Shown: positions 33,015 to 43,020 of the stretch, in pieces | Position numbering within the stretch: position 1 is the stretch's first letter | Layout of the letters: every line of letters starts with the position of its first letter | NCBI GenBank assembly: GCA_963971285.1 | Contig: OZ020250.1 | Coordinates: 15,546,499 to 15,610,498 of the forward strand | Origin: Astropecten irregularis | Lineage: Eukaryota; Echinodermata; Asteroidea; Paxillosida; Astropectinidae | Reading direction: 5' to 3' | Length of the DNA stretch: 64,000 nt | The notes under the pieces: generated by a model | Database searches by the model: none | Told to the model about the DNA's origin: nothing | Seen by the model: only the letters and a program-made list of their open reading frames with translations | Program-made: the position numbers and the translations under genes

Positions 33015-35552
33015 TCACGACGAGTCCGTGTGGACACTCTCGGGCGTGTCTTGCTTGATATCCGCCGGCGGCGTGGCGTCGAAATTAGCCGGGCCGGCCG
33101 GTCGAGTCCCCGCCTGCGTGCTGGTGCCGGCCCGGGGCTTGGTGTTCGGTAAGTTGTGGTCTTTCTTCCACTTCATCCGCCGGTTCTGGAACCAGATCTT
33201 GATCTGTCGCTCGGAGAGTCCAAGGGATTGGGCGATCTCGATGCGTCGCCGCCTGGTGAGGTACCGGTTGAAGTGGAATTCTTTCTCCAGCTCCAGCAGC
33301 TGCTGTCTGGTGTACGACGTTCGAGTCCGTTTGGTGTCCACGCCGGACGCCGATAAACGATTCCCCACCGCTGTACGAAAAAAGGCACAAGAAAATAACG
33401 GTGAATTGAAAAAATTAAGGACCTCCTCGCAACGAATACACTCCCAGCACAGCGTGTATTCACACCGTGTTATAGTACGACTATACCATACACAGCTAGC
33501 TCACTAGCAGCATCGGGCTGCCATATAATTAATGAATGTATCCAGATCATTTATCACATGTGCATCTGTTGAGAGAGACCAGCGATTTAACAACGTCCGG
33601 CGAAGTGTGCACTTTTTTCCACAAAGTGCATTTCTCCTGATGCATTACAAATATGCACTTTTTCAAAACAATTCAGTACAAACTGCATGTGCAAATATGA
33701 AATCATATTGATTTTCTTCTTATAAGAATATTATTTACATCAGCCTGTTGTGGCATTATTAAGTCCTATCAGTAAATTGAAACTTTTGAGAATTGGAAAA
33801 AAATTGTGTGAAGATTAAAGTTGCGAAACTTGTGAAATTCAACCATCAATGTTTATCTAGTTGAATCATCTTCATCAGATTCCTGATAACCGAGTTACTT
33901 ACAGTAACTTTTTCTTTTTGCTGATTTGATTTATATTGAATTTGAATATAAAGGAAAACATTGATATGAATATTATTCAAACTTCAAATCAGTCCAATTT
34001 ATTGGCAATCTAATCCCACCAAATCCAACCAATCACAATGCAAAGCACTGTAATGTTGTGTAATCCAATTCACTCGAATTCATTAAAACGAAGCTATAGT
34101 TCAAATTAAGCTTAGTCAATTTGTTAATCCAAGCCAATTAAACCCAAGCTAAGCCGAGCTAAACTAAGCTAAGTTAAACAAGGCCAATTGGGCTCATCTA
34201 AGTCTAGTCAAGCCAAGCCAAGCTAAGAAACAAAATAATGTCCAATCCAGTCCCATCCCATCCCATCCCATTCCATCCCATCCCATCCCATCCCATCCCA
34301 TCCCATCCCATCCCATCCCATCCCATCCCATCCCATCCCATCCCATCCCATCCCATCCCATCCCATCTCATCCCATTCCATCCCGTCCCATCCCATCCCA
34401 TCCCATCCCTTCCCTTCCCATCCCTTCCCATCCCATCCCATCCCATCCCTTCCCATCCCTTCCCATCCCATCCCATCCCATCCCATCCCATCCCATCCCT
34501 TCCCATCCCTTCCCATTCCATCCCATGCTATCCCATCCCATGCTATCCCAACCCATCCCATCCCATCCCATCCCATCTCATCTTATCCCATCCCATCCTA
34601 TCTCATCTTATCCCATCCCATCCCATCATATCCCTTCCCATCCCTTCCCATACCATCCCATGCTATCCCATCCCATGCTATCCCAACCCATCCCATCCCA
34701 TCCCATCCCATCCCATCTCATCTTATCCCATCCCATCATATCCCATCCCATCTCATCCCATCCCATCCCAGCCCACCTCAGCCCACCCCATTCCATACCA
34801 TCCCAACCCATCCCAACCCATCCCATCCCATCCCATCCCACCCCATATGCAATGTCCAACACAATACAGTGCAGTGCAATAGAAAGCAATGCGATTCAAT
34901 CTTACAATGGTAAATAATCTGTACTTCCCTCTTAATCCTCCAAGTACATCTCTGCGTGTGTTTTGTCATGTTCCGTCTTTACGACGTTTGTTTTATTTAA
35001 GCTGATTTATACTTAAAGTAAGTCAAATGATGAGGAGAAAATTCCTTGATCGGTGATTCGCCTTTGGCCTTTAAAAGTTTAACACTACAAAAACTCACCT
35101 GGGTTGACGTGTATCCGTTTCATCCATGGATATAATGGGAGTTGCTGAGCAGGCATCTGACTATTACTAAGTTTACCAGCTCCTCTTTGTTTGAATAAGC
35201 AGGGGCTGGTCGTACCCAGGTTAGTCCAGCCATTGTCTCTATCCGTGTTACTTTGGTAGTCGCCCCAGCCGTCGGCGTTGCCTTCCCCGGCCAGAGCCGC
35301 CGTGAAGCTGCTGAAGTTATTGGGCAAGTTCCCCGCTCGATTCTGGTCGCACTCGGTAAAGTTCACGCGGTATTTCTCGTAGTCCTGGTGGTGGAACGTC
35401 GGTGGGGAGGAATTGGCCTCCACGTAACGATGGTTCTCGTTGGCATAGTGCGAGCCGTTATAGCACCCATTAGTGGGAATGTAGCTGGACTGTGCGTATT
35501 CCTCAAGAGGTGGAAATTTCGGGTCCACTCCGCAGGTTGACACAGTCGTCAT
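33015..35552 (-). CDS. Hox4: Hox4 homeodomain transcription factor (two exons)
   Basis: Coding sequence is join(35552..35099, 33370..33015), 810 nt, 269 residues, similar in length to other Hox4 proteins. Exon 1 opens at ATG 35552-35550 with [19 protein letters not shown]; the VDPKFPP.EEY block and following QSSYIP are the Hox4 N-terminal signature. The PBC-binding hexapeptide LYPWMK is at residues 140-145 near the exon end. Donor AACCCAG|GTGAGT and acceptor CGTACAG|CGGTGG give a phase-1 intron and one open frame (HVNPAVGNRL). The homeodomain is residues 164-223 ([12 protein letters not shown] to KWKKDH), with LSERQ in helix 2/3 and the group-4 tail DHNLPNTK after it. Hox4 is a nuclear DNA-binding regulator of anterior-trunk identity, acting with PBC/TALE cofactors. 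mir-10 lies 22.7 kb upstream on the same strand, as in other bilaterians. In-frame TTG upstream (35570) is not the start. The 5' UTR is undefined. Confidence 0.96.
33156..33335 (-). other. Hox4: Hox4 homeobox
   Basis: The 180 bp encoding the 60-residue homeodomain. Key residues are present: RTRTSYT in the N-terminal arm, [13 protein letters not shown] in helix 1, and [15 protein letters not shown] in helix 3 with the invariant W, F, N and R (WFQNR). No stop or frameshift interrupts it. Confidence 0.97.
33985..34242. repeat. Decayed 5-bp repeat flanking satellite array 2
   Basis: Runs such as CAAGC, CAATT, AAACC, CAAGC, TAAGC and CTAAG (for example 34130-34230) keep a 5-bp rhythm with no constant unit. 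They lead directly into the pure array and are probably its older edge, or a related 5-bp repeat. Confidence 0.5.
34243..34846. repeat. CCCAT 5-bp satellite array 2, inside the Hox4 intron
   Basis: About 120 units of CCCAT on the plus strand. The first ~130 bp is nearly pure; CCCTT units cluster at 34408-34520. From 34521 a block containing TCCCATGCTATCCCATCCCA recurs with a 135-bp spacing (34521 and 34656), a higher-order duplication. As pre-mRNA the sense strand is (GGGAU)n. Open frames across it on both strands are artefacts. Confidence 0.95.
34847..34917. repeat. Decayed flank of satellite array 2
   Basis: Units CAATG, CAACA, CAATA, CAGTG, CAGTG and CAATA continue a 5-bp period up to about 34915. 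Confidence 0.45.
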
Positions 35553-37354
35553 CCTCCCTCTCAGCGCCAACGGTAAACTAACTAATTGTCAAAATTGAAC
35601 TATTATTTGTTTGCTATGTGGGCCTGGTTTTGATACGGTTCATTCCTGACATCCATTTGAATCTTAACAACACAACAACGCAGCCATACACCCAACACAC
35701 ACATGCGCGTGTTACTCTTTCATGCTCCTCTCACAGGTTTTTTTTTTCCTTCAAAGCACGTGACCTTGATCGTCCAATGACGGACGATATGACAGCTTGT
35801 ATCGTATCAGAAGATACAGTGCCTAATATCAGCCACGTATTCTACAGTTTTCACTTTTTTTTCTCTCTCTCTCGATCTTCCTGTCGCTGTCTGCTGACTG
35901 TTCTCTTTCCTTGCTTGGGTTCGGGATGGAGAGAGGAAAGAGTGGAGCCGCCGCCTTGGATGGTTGCCCGGCTTAATTGGTCTCCGATTGCCAAGTCACG
36001 GCGCCAAAAGATAATTTTCCGCAGGAACGCTGAAAGAGCATTCTGCTTCCTTGGTTATGCATGATCAATCCCGGCTATATACCTTTTTTTTTTCTCCCCT
36101 ATCTCTCCCCCTCTCTCCAACTCTCCCATCAGGGATGAAGTAAATTCGTTCACCGACTCGACCGGCGTGGATTGAACCAACTCTGTACGGCCCCTGTCCG
36201 GTCGAGAGTCCTTCGACCGGTTAACAAAAAAAAAAAACACAGAGGCACCGTCGACGGTGTTTCATCTGAACTGCCTTCCTTGGGGCTGTCTAGGACTGAA
36301 TTAGCTTTTATTATTATGACACGGGATTACCGATTGCCTCCAAGTCACTAGGGGGAATTTGGGGCCAGCCGTCATCTATTTTTCAAAAGGATTGCTTTGA
36401 TATGTAAACGAGCGTGGTTTTTGTATCGAATGTCACATTTCAAGGGTGAAAAATGATAGCTTTGGGGTATCCTGGATTCGCCAATAAATTGTTTTAAGTG
36501 ATTACAAGTAGCGGATATGTAGGCATCCAGGGCGTATTTTTTTCCTCTTTTTTTTCGTTTTGTTTTTACAACGTGGTGGGCAGCCATATTGGCCTTAACT
36601 ATAAACCATAAAAGAACGTGTGATGAGCGTACCACTTTATTGGTAACTTTTCTGCATAAGAAACTTGCATATTAACCTTTTAGGGTTACAACTTTTTCGA
36701 TAATATTAATAAAATTGGTAAAATAATTTTGAAGGAAAGTCGTATTTTTGAATGCAGATTTTAAGGCGTCTTGTAGACCTATAGATATCCAGTTCACAGA
36801 ATCCGTAAAAAATGTAATAAAATGCATGATGTAAGTTTTGTATATCGAAACAACGACAGAAGGACTAACAAACAATCCACATGTTGGTTGAATTGAAACA
36901 CGAAAGAGGAATACCATTGAAACGATGCATTTGTAATGTTATTTACAAATAATATCAATCATTAATTATGTTTGTTTTGTTTAGTTATTCTGTGAAATGT
37001 CGCTTTACATAGAAATCCCTGCATCATATAGCCTATCGTTTATATAAAGTCATCGCTGCCCTATCACGACTTAATGTCGTCACATATTCCGTGTGTTGCA
37101 CATAATCGTCATATAAATTGCTAGTGTGGATCAGTGTTATGTGGCATAGCACGGTTATTGTCTCACATTGAAAACAAAAATGATAGAAAATAGATAAATA
37201 AATAAATAAATAAATACAAATTAATCCTTTCCCCCAAAAAAAGTAATCAAAGAAAAACAAAAAGTAAAACACGAAAAGGAAAAATTTATGAAAAGCAAGC
37301 CAAATAAAAAGAAAACTGTTCAAAAATGATAACGTGAGTGGTGTGACAATTCAT
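35553..37354. other. Hox4 upstream region
   Basis: Should contain the Hox4 5' UTR and promoter on the minus strand. Seen: a nuclear-receptor half-site/E-box cluster (35757-35785), pyrimidine-rich runs (35865-35880, 36085-36120) and TATATAG on the minus strand near 36074-36080. No T2-like, type C or type D miniature element lies here. Open frames 35618-36064 (plus) and shorter ones show no domain. Confidence 0.45.
35757..35785 (-). promoter_or_regulatory. Candidate Hox4 proximal regulatory cluster
   Basis: On the minus strand: CATTGGAC (inverted CCAAT box), then TCAAGGTCA overlapping CACGTG. TCAAGGTCA is the extended half-site bound by ERR and NR5A-type nuclear receptors; CACGTG is an E-box. 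It lies about 205-235 bp upstream of the Hox4 ATG. Function is inferred from motif and position only. Confidence 0.35.
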
Positions 37355-37560
37355 CAGATTGATCTTTAGTCCTTGATGTCAAAATGAAGAATTGTTTTAG
37401 TCCTTGGTATCTGAAAATGAAGCATTGTTTTAGTTTGTGATATGAAAATGAAGCATTGTTTTCGTCATTGATATGAAAATGAAGCATTGTTGTACGGTCC
37501 TTGATATCAAAATGAAGCATTGTTGTACGGTCCTTGATATCAAAATGAAGCATTGTTTTA
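37355..37560. repeat. 30-33-bp tandem repeat
   Basis: Six imperfect units containing ATGAAGCATTGTT and GTCCTTGATATCAAA. The last two units are nearly identical at 33 bp. Frames through it (MLHFDIK-type on the minus strand) are artefacts. Confidence 0.85.
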
Positions 37561-37671
37561 TTGAGATGATTCGATTTCGGAGAAGGTGTTCAGAATATAT
37601 GTATAAATTTGCGAGCATCCACATTCTGAAACGGCAAATCACTTGTTATCCCATCCTTTAAATTCTAAAGA

Positions 37672-37880
37672 CTCATGCAGCCGCGGTACTCGGCGGGGAC
37701 GAAACAGAGAAGTCACTCCGAACACGGCCGAGGCGTTGACCGGGAAAGGAACTCGCCCGCTCGCCTGGGCAGCGCCTACTATTCCCCCGGATGCTGTGCT
37801 GCCGGAGCCGCTGCTATGGGGCTTTTTGAGACAAAACAAAACAAGAAAAGCCACCGGGGCGACGAGGGATGGTCGCTCTC
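37672..37880. other. CpG-rich island upstream of Hox4
   Basis: Sharp-edged GC/CpG-rich segment in AT-rich surroundings, about 2.1 kb upstream of the Hox4 ATG. Open in several frames on both strands without a known domain. It could be a distal promoter, 5' exon or conserved regulatory element. Confidence 0.4.
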
Positions 37881-38240
37881 AGCGCCTTGCCTTTAGCGTT
37901 AAAGACCGCACTCTTATAAATAAACGGCTGAATTCTGGTGACGGTGCCCTGTGACTTCTAACGGTATCAACTTGCTCTCTGAGACAGTATCACACAGCTG
38001 TCCAGGTGAGCTATACAGAGTCTACATGCAAAGCCTTCCCAGTTGCATTACATTCTACACAGGTCTTGCCTTTGCGCGCCATCATGCCTAATTTCAATCC
38101 AAATATTTGGACAATAATGCCAGGACAAAAACGCTAAACATTGATCCACAAACGAAAGCTTTGACCATTTCTATACCCTATAAAAATCGTATTTTGAAAC
38201 ATGTCGTTCTCTATGACCCATTTGAAATTTGGGCCAATTA

Positions 38241-38592
38241 CCTAAGGGTATAGGGTGCAGGGTTGGTAACATACCCAAACAGAAGTGTTCACATAATTAC
38301 GTATAACTTTCAGGATATGAAGACGGTGCTGGTAGAAACATACGATTAAAACATTTCCGCCTGAAATTCCGTATTTATCCAGAAATTAGTAAATTTCAAA
38401 GACTGAAAACAGTTTTGATCTCGGGGTAAGATCAAAACCATTCTTTATGTTTTATGAGGAAAACTGAGTCAGGTCTTCGCTATTTCCTCGGGAGCTCAAA
38501 TTTTCACAGGTTTATCATTGTACATGTTGAATTATAGACAAAGTGTGAGTGCTGTTCTGTGGCCTTTACCAATCATGTATTATACCTTTATA
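38241..38592 (+). mobile_element. T2-like MITE type A
   Basis: Left end diverged (CCTAAGGGTATAGGGTGCAG), right end TTACCAATCATGTATTATAC-CTTTATA. Interior colinear with 1167-1506, including TCTCGGGGTAAGATCAAAAC; a deletion removes the GTGACTCAGATGTCCGATT block. Confidence 0.78.
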
Positions 38593-40975
38593 CCTTTTAT
38601 ATCTTCTTGGATTTAAAACTACATGCATGTAAATGTTTTTAGTTGTCTCTTTTTGCCTTTAAATGGAAGTCCTGGAAAATTGAATTATAAAGTGAAATAG
38701 GCCTTGTAATAACTGCAGTTTTGTCAATACAAAACGGCAAACGGAAGACCCGTTTCTGTTTCTGAATATTAACTCAATAATTAACTCTAAAAACGAATAA
38801 CTATTTTTGGCAAACCTCGTGGCCAATACATCAAATTCCGTTCGAATTAAGCAATAACAAAATAATGAATTGATTTATGTGGTTCCACTTTGCTGTTCCT
38901 AAGTATATCGAGAATTGTTTAGATACATTTGCAGTGATTTTGCAAAGACATGTATTTTGAATTGCTAAAAAAATTAATAATGACATTAAACAATACAGCA
39001 ATGACATGTGTACATTCGCTATACAGTTACAGGATTCTCAGTAACACTCATAAATTTTGAACTGAATTTTCAATCACATGAAATTAAAAAATACTAAACT
39101 TTAAATATAAATAACTTTAAATAAACTTTAAATAAACTTTAAAAATACTAATACTTTAAACTTTTGCTTTTTAGTTCACCCATAAGTTCTATTTAAATCT
39201 AAATTAAAGGTTGGACGTGATTGTTATTTGTTGCTGTTTTTTGTACTTTGAATTTTTAAGATAATAGCAACGGCTACACTTTTTTTATAATTAATTGGGG
39301 GAAAACATCATTCATTTGCATGGTGTTAATTTTACTAGCTAGATTCAACCGATTTAGAGTGAATAAACTCGTGTCCAGGGTATCGCTCCAATTAAGAAGA
39401 ATGTTTTTTGGATTACACGACAAGTTCTCCCCAGCTCAATTTGTAATTCTTTCCCTTTGATTAATTCACGGCGTTTCCGTCTGGTCTGTACTGTTCAAGG
39501 TGTCACCACAAGAAACAGAATCTTGTCTTCGTGTATACTGACGTCTGTATACTCGAATGTGTGAAGTGCAGCGCCGTTTGAGCCATGTTTGATGGTTTGA
39601 GAGAAATACACAGGCTCTGGACATTATAAACGGGAAGATGTATTGGTATAGAGGGGGAGTATACTGTATATGAAGTCAACGTACTTTCTCACTGCTAGGT
39701 AAGACTATCCACCATGACATGTCTGGCCGCCAAACGCTTTCAAGCCAAAGCACAACAAAAAGTCCGCCTGTTTATCTTAAGAATAGGGCCATGTCATCAC
39801 CAGTGTTCTACAGTGACAAGTGAAAATAAATCCAATCAGGCTTATTTATTTGCACAGGTTATTATAATAAATCAAAAAAGGCGTATATATAGGGATACTG
39901 TGTAGAATAGCGTCGGCAATGAGTCGGCCATTTTTTTCTTCTTCTTTCTCCTCTGTAACACAGCGCGGCTGCCGCTGGATTGATACTATACGGCACCGCC
40001 TCCCCACCCCCCACCCACACCCTCCCCCCTTCTTTTTGTCGCCCTGTTTGTCAAAATGTTTTCCATTTCGACGTCCCGGCGGATAATATTTATCACTCGG
40101 TTAAACAAAATTTCCTGTCTCAGTTCGATATCATCCCGCCAAACGCCGCCTTGTGTACTGAATTAACTATACTGAAAACCGGCGGTCGAGCTAGTCGCGA
40201 GTGACCGCTTAATTTAGCGGATGGGGACCGCGAGGCGCGTACGGTATATACAGGAAACTCCTGCCGCCTGCAGCAGGGAGGACGGCACCTCTGCAGTGTG
40301 GTGTGACGCATCTTATAGGTCTGAGTTCTGGGGATGGTGATGGGGAGCTGGCATCGACAAGCAAGGCTCTCTTTTTTCGTGGTTAACGGATGGTTGCTGT
40401 CCGAGTTGTCGACCGAGGTCTTGAAACAAAAAAATCAACACTTCGAAGAAGCTTTGATTGCCTGACAACATGGCGTCGATGTTAAGGAATACATAATACC
40501 TTTGCGCATAACTAACATGGCTCTTTTTGTATCACGCATTGGCCAGCGCATGCTACAGTCACAATTTGCATAGCAATGACGCGTCAACGAGTCTGTACCA
40601 TACGCCACATCCCCTCCCCCGTCTTAATAAACACAATCCCGATCCATACTGTTCCAACCTTTGACATCGAGAAATTCATCAAATTGTTGAGTAAAACGAT
40701 ATATATACCCCCCGAAATTCTGAAACAGTATTCTAAACAAAACGCCTCAAATTCCTCAGGCCTTACTCGTCATCAGGGATGTCACTATGGATGGTTCGCT
40801 CAGCTTGCGAGACGCACAACATACGATGCGTGTATACGCAAGTTTATCGTTATGGTTATATTTCGCCAGTTTTAAGGATACTGACGACCCCCCCCCCCCC
40901 CCCACAAAAAAAAAAACCCAACAACAACAACAACAACAAACAAACAAACACCCCACCCCATCCCATCCCACTTCC
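38593..40975. other. Intergenic, no gene seen; GC-rich patch at 40.1-40.3 kb
   Basis: AT-rich until 39.9 kb, with a local ACTTTAAATAA tandem run near 39105-39165. Positions 40150-40300 are CpG-rich. Poly-C and CAA runs at 40888-40950 precede a short (CCCAT) stretch at 40958-40970, which has the same unit as the large arrays. No gene recognised. Confidence 0.4.
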
Positions 40976-41333
40976 TTAAAGGTAATATCATACTTTGGTT
41001 TTTGTCGACGAAATACAGATTCGTGGGCAAAAATATCAAGAAAGATACAGTAATAGTCATCTGTGACATTCCCAGTCTCATGCAGTGCCGACTTTTTGAG
41101 AAAATAGAGAAAAACGCCAATGGTTTTAAAAAAAAAAATTCACTGTTATTTTTTATCTTTAAAAGATCAACATTGTTTTTGGTCACTGGTTTTACTCTTT
41201 TTCTGGATAAAAACAGCATTTCAGGCAGAAAACCTTTAACGGTATGTTTCTACCATCATCACTTTTATACCCTGTAATTTATATTTAAATCTATGAAGAT
41301 TTATGTGCTACCAAAGTATGATAGTACCTTTAA
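40976..41333 (+). mobile_element. T2-like MITE type B, full length with TTAA on both sides
   Basis: TTAA 40976-40979 and 41330-41333. Left AGGTAATATCATACTTTGGT, right ACCAAAGTATGATAGTACCT. This is the cleanest type B copy (358 bp) and a good reference for the family. The central palindrome is ATCTTTAAAAGATC. Confidence 0.87.
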
Positions 41334-42539
41334 CCACCAATTTTGTGTCAATCTACAAAATTATTCCCGAATGTAAATGTCGTGCTTACATTCAAGAGTT
41401 TTGGGGAGATTTAACAGACAAATTAAGACAGGGACGTGATTGCGGTGCTTTAAACGACATAACGATTGTACTCGTATTCATTTGAATCACTTCTTCAAAA
41501 CCAAAATGTCACCTAAAGTCAAAGTTGATGAATTTTAGCTTTTCTGAATAAATACCGATTAATTTGTTTGTTTTCTTTTTAAATTAGCATGCTATTTTTA
41601 TTTGTAATTATTTATTTTAATTATTTTGGTAAGCGTGACTTTGTTGTTGGTTTCTCGGAATTTGAAATATCAGTAACAAACATGCCAATCAAATAAATAA
41701 TGCCCATAGATCTTCAAACAGATCTTTCTATAATTGCTCATTTTTTTTCTCTCCTTTCCTTTTAGCCTTTACCTTACCTTTGAGTGGCCCTCTAGGGCCT
41801 TGTGTTGGGCAATATTGGGGGGGGGGGGAAATCATAATAATGTTGATATTTCTTGTCAGTAAGCAACAAGTAAGGCCCATAGACTATGTATGCATTTTTC
41901 TTTGTTTTAACGTAATATCCATTGGTGAAAATAATGCTACCCACTGTGACTTTCTTCTCCCGTTTACTGCCCGTTAATTAGGATGAATGTGTACACGCCA
42001 TAGACCTGACTCGTATAGTCGTAATCGTCGCATTGCCGTTTATAAATACCCCAATGCGTTTATTTTCCAAGGCCAACTGGGTTCAGTCTCCCCGGCGAAA
42101 CGGAAACCGTAAAGCCGTGCCGAAGCCGAGTAGCTGTAATCCCTACAGCTGAGAGGGAAGTTCCCTGGCGTCTGGCTGGGCGAGCTGGCGTTATTATCTC
42201 GCTCAAGAATGAAGAATTGATTCTCGTGTTGATACAGACGAAAGGGAGTAAATATGATAACAATAATAATAATTAACACAAACGGTGGCGCTAATAATGA
42301 TAGAAAGGCAAATATAAGAGATGTGAAAACATGCAACCTGATATTATTAGTGATAGTCACTTTTTGTTTTATTAACATGTGGTGAGCCAGTGGCAAAAAG
42401 AATACATGTTGCAATATAGTAGGCCTAGAACATTGTGCTGTAGTAACGGGCAGGGAGCATTGACATATTTTCTGTAAGTGCATTGTCAACAGAGGGCGTC
42501 CTTCTTTCATTGTTTAAAAGCAGCCATTTTGTAATCTAA
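41334..42539. other. Intergenic, no gene seen
   Basis: A G run at about 41817-41828 and a GC-richer patch at 42060-42190. AGAGGGCGT at 42491-42499 is a CTCF-like core. No exon or RNA gene recognised. Confidence 0.4.
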
Positions 42540-43020
42540 GGTTGCACCCAAGTAAATAAACTCCCATAGACATCAGTGATAAATCTTCAAACTTCAAAAA
42601 TCATTTTAAAATATACAGAACTCTCACAGCTGTTCAAGTTGCTCAGAAAAATGATGATGAATATGTCACCTTTCATTTTCTTTTCATTTTATGGTAAGGT
42701 GACCATTGAATTTTTGAGATATACTCATTTTCAGCTGACAACCCCTAAAACAAGGTATGGATCACTCCAGTCAAAAAAGCCATTTTCAAAAAAACATCCC
42801 TCTGCAAAGCGGCTGAAATAGACTCACTTTATCACCCAATTGCATCAAAAATGGTCACAAATGGAAACCCAGAGTCCAGGCAGGAGGTCCAGTGCCATAT
42901 TTCTTCAATCCTTCATTTTCATAGCTCTCACAATTCTCTTATTTAAAATATATTGAGTGCTTAACTTTTATTAATGAGCTCGGCGAACGGATTTTGGCAC
43001 TTTTTACTTGGGTGCACCCC
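42540..43020. mobile_element. Unclassified 480-bp element with inverted ends (type H)
   Basis: GGTTGCACCCAAGTAAATAA at the left and TTTTTACTTGGGTGCACCCC at the right form an inverted pair of about 17 matching bases. CTAA lies just outside both ends (one base off on the left). No coding capacity; no other copy seen here, so this may be a MITE or a decayed element. Confidence 0.6.

Larger units (their letters stand above)
33371..35098 (-). other. Hox4: Hox4 intron, 1,728 bp
   Basis: Separates the hexapeptide exon from the homeobox exon, the standard Hox intron position. It contains a CCCAT-type satellite (GGGAT on the sense strand) and decayed 5-bp repeats on both sides; the remaining ~800 bp shows no other feature. 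Splice sites: GTGAGT at 35098-35093 and CAG ending at 33371, preceded by a T-rich tract. Confidence 0.9.

Noticed and set aside
33366..33368. GTG at 33368 as an independent start for the homeobox exon
   Set aside because: It is the second codon after a good splice acceptor; the phase matches the exon 1 donor exactly.
34204..34969. Open frames across the intronic CCCAT array
   Set aside because: Same artefact as array 1, and they lie inside the Hox4 intron.
35553..35570. Upstream in-frame TTG extension of Hox4 exon 1
   Set aside because: TTG is not a normal start here; the ATG at 35552 gives MTTV followed by the conserved VDPKFPP block, as expected for Hox4.
37320..37642. MLHFDIKDRTT-type repeated frame
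   Set aside because: Product of the 30-33-bp tandem repeat at 37355-37560.
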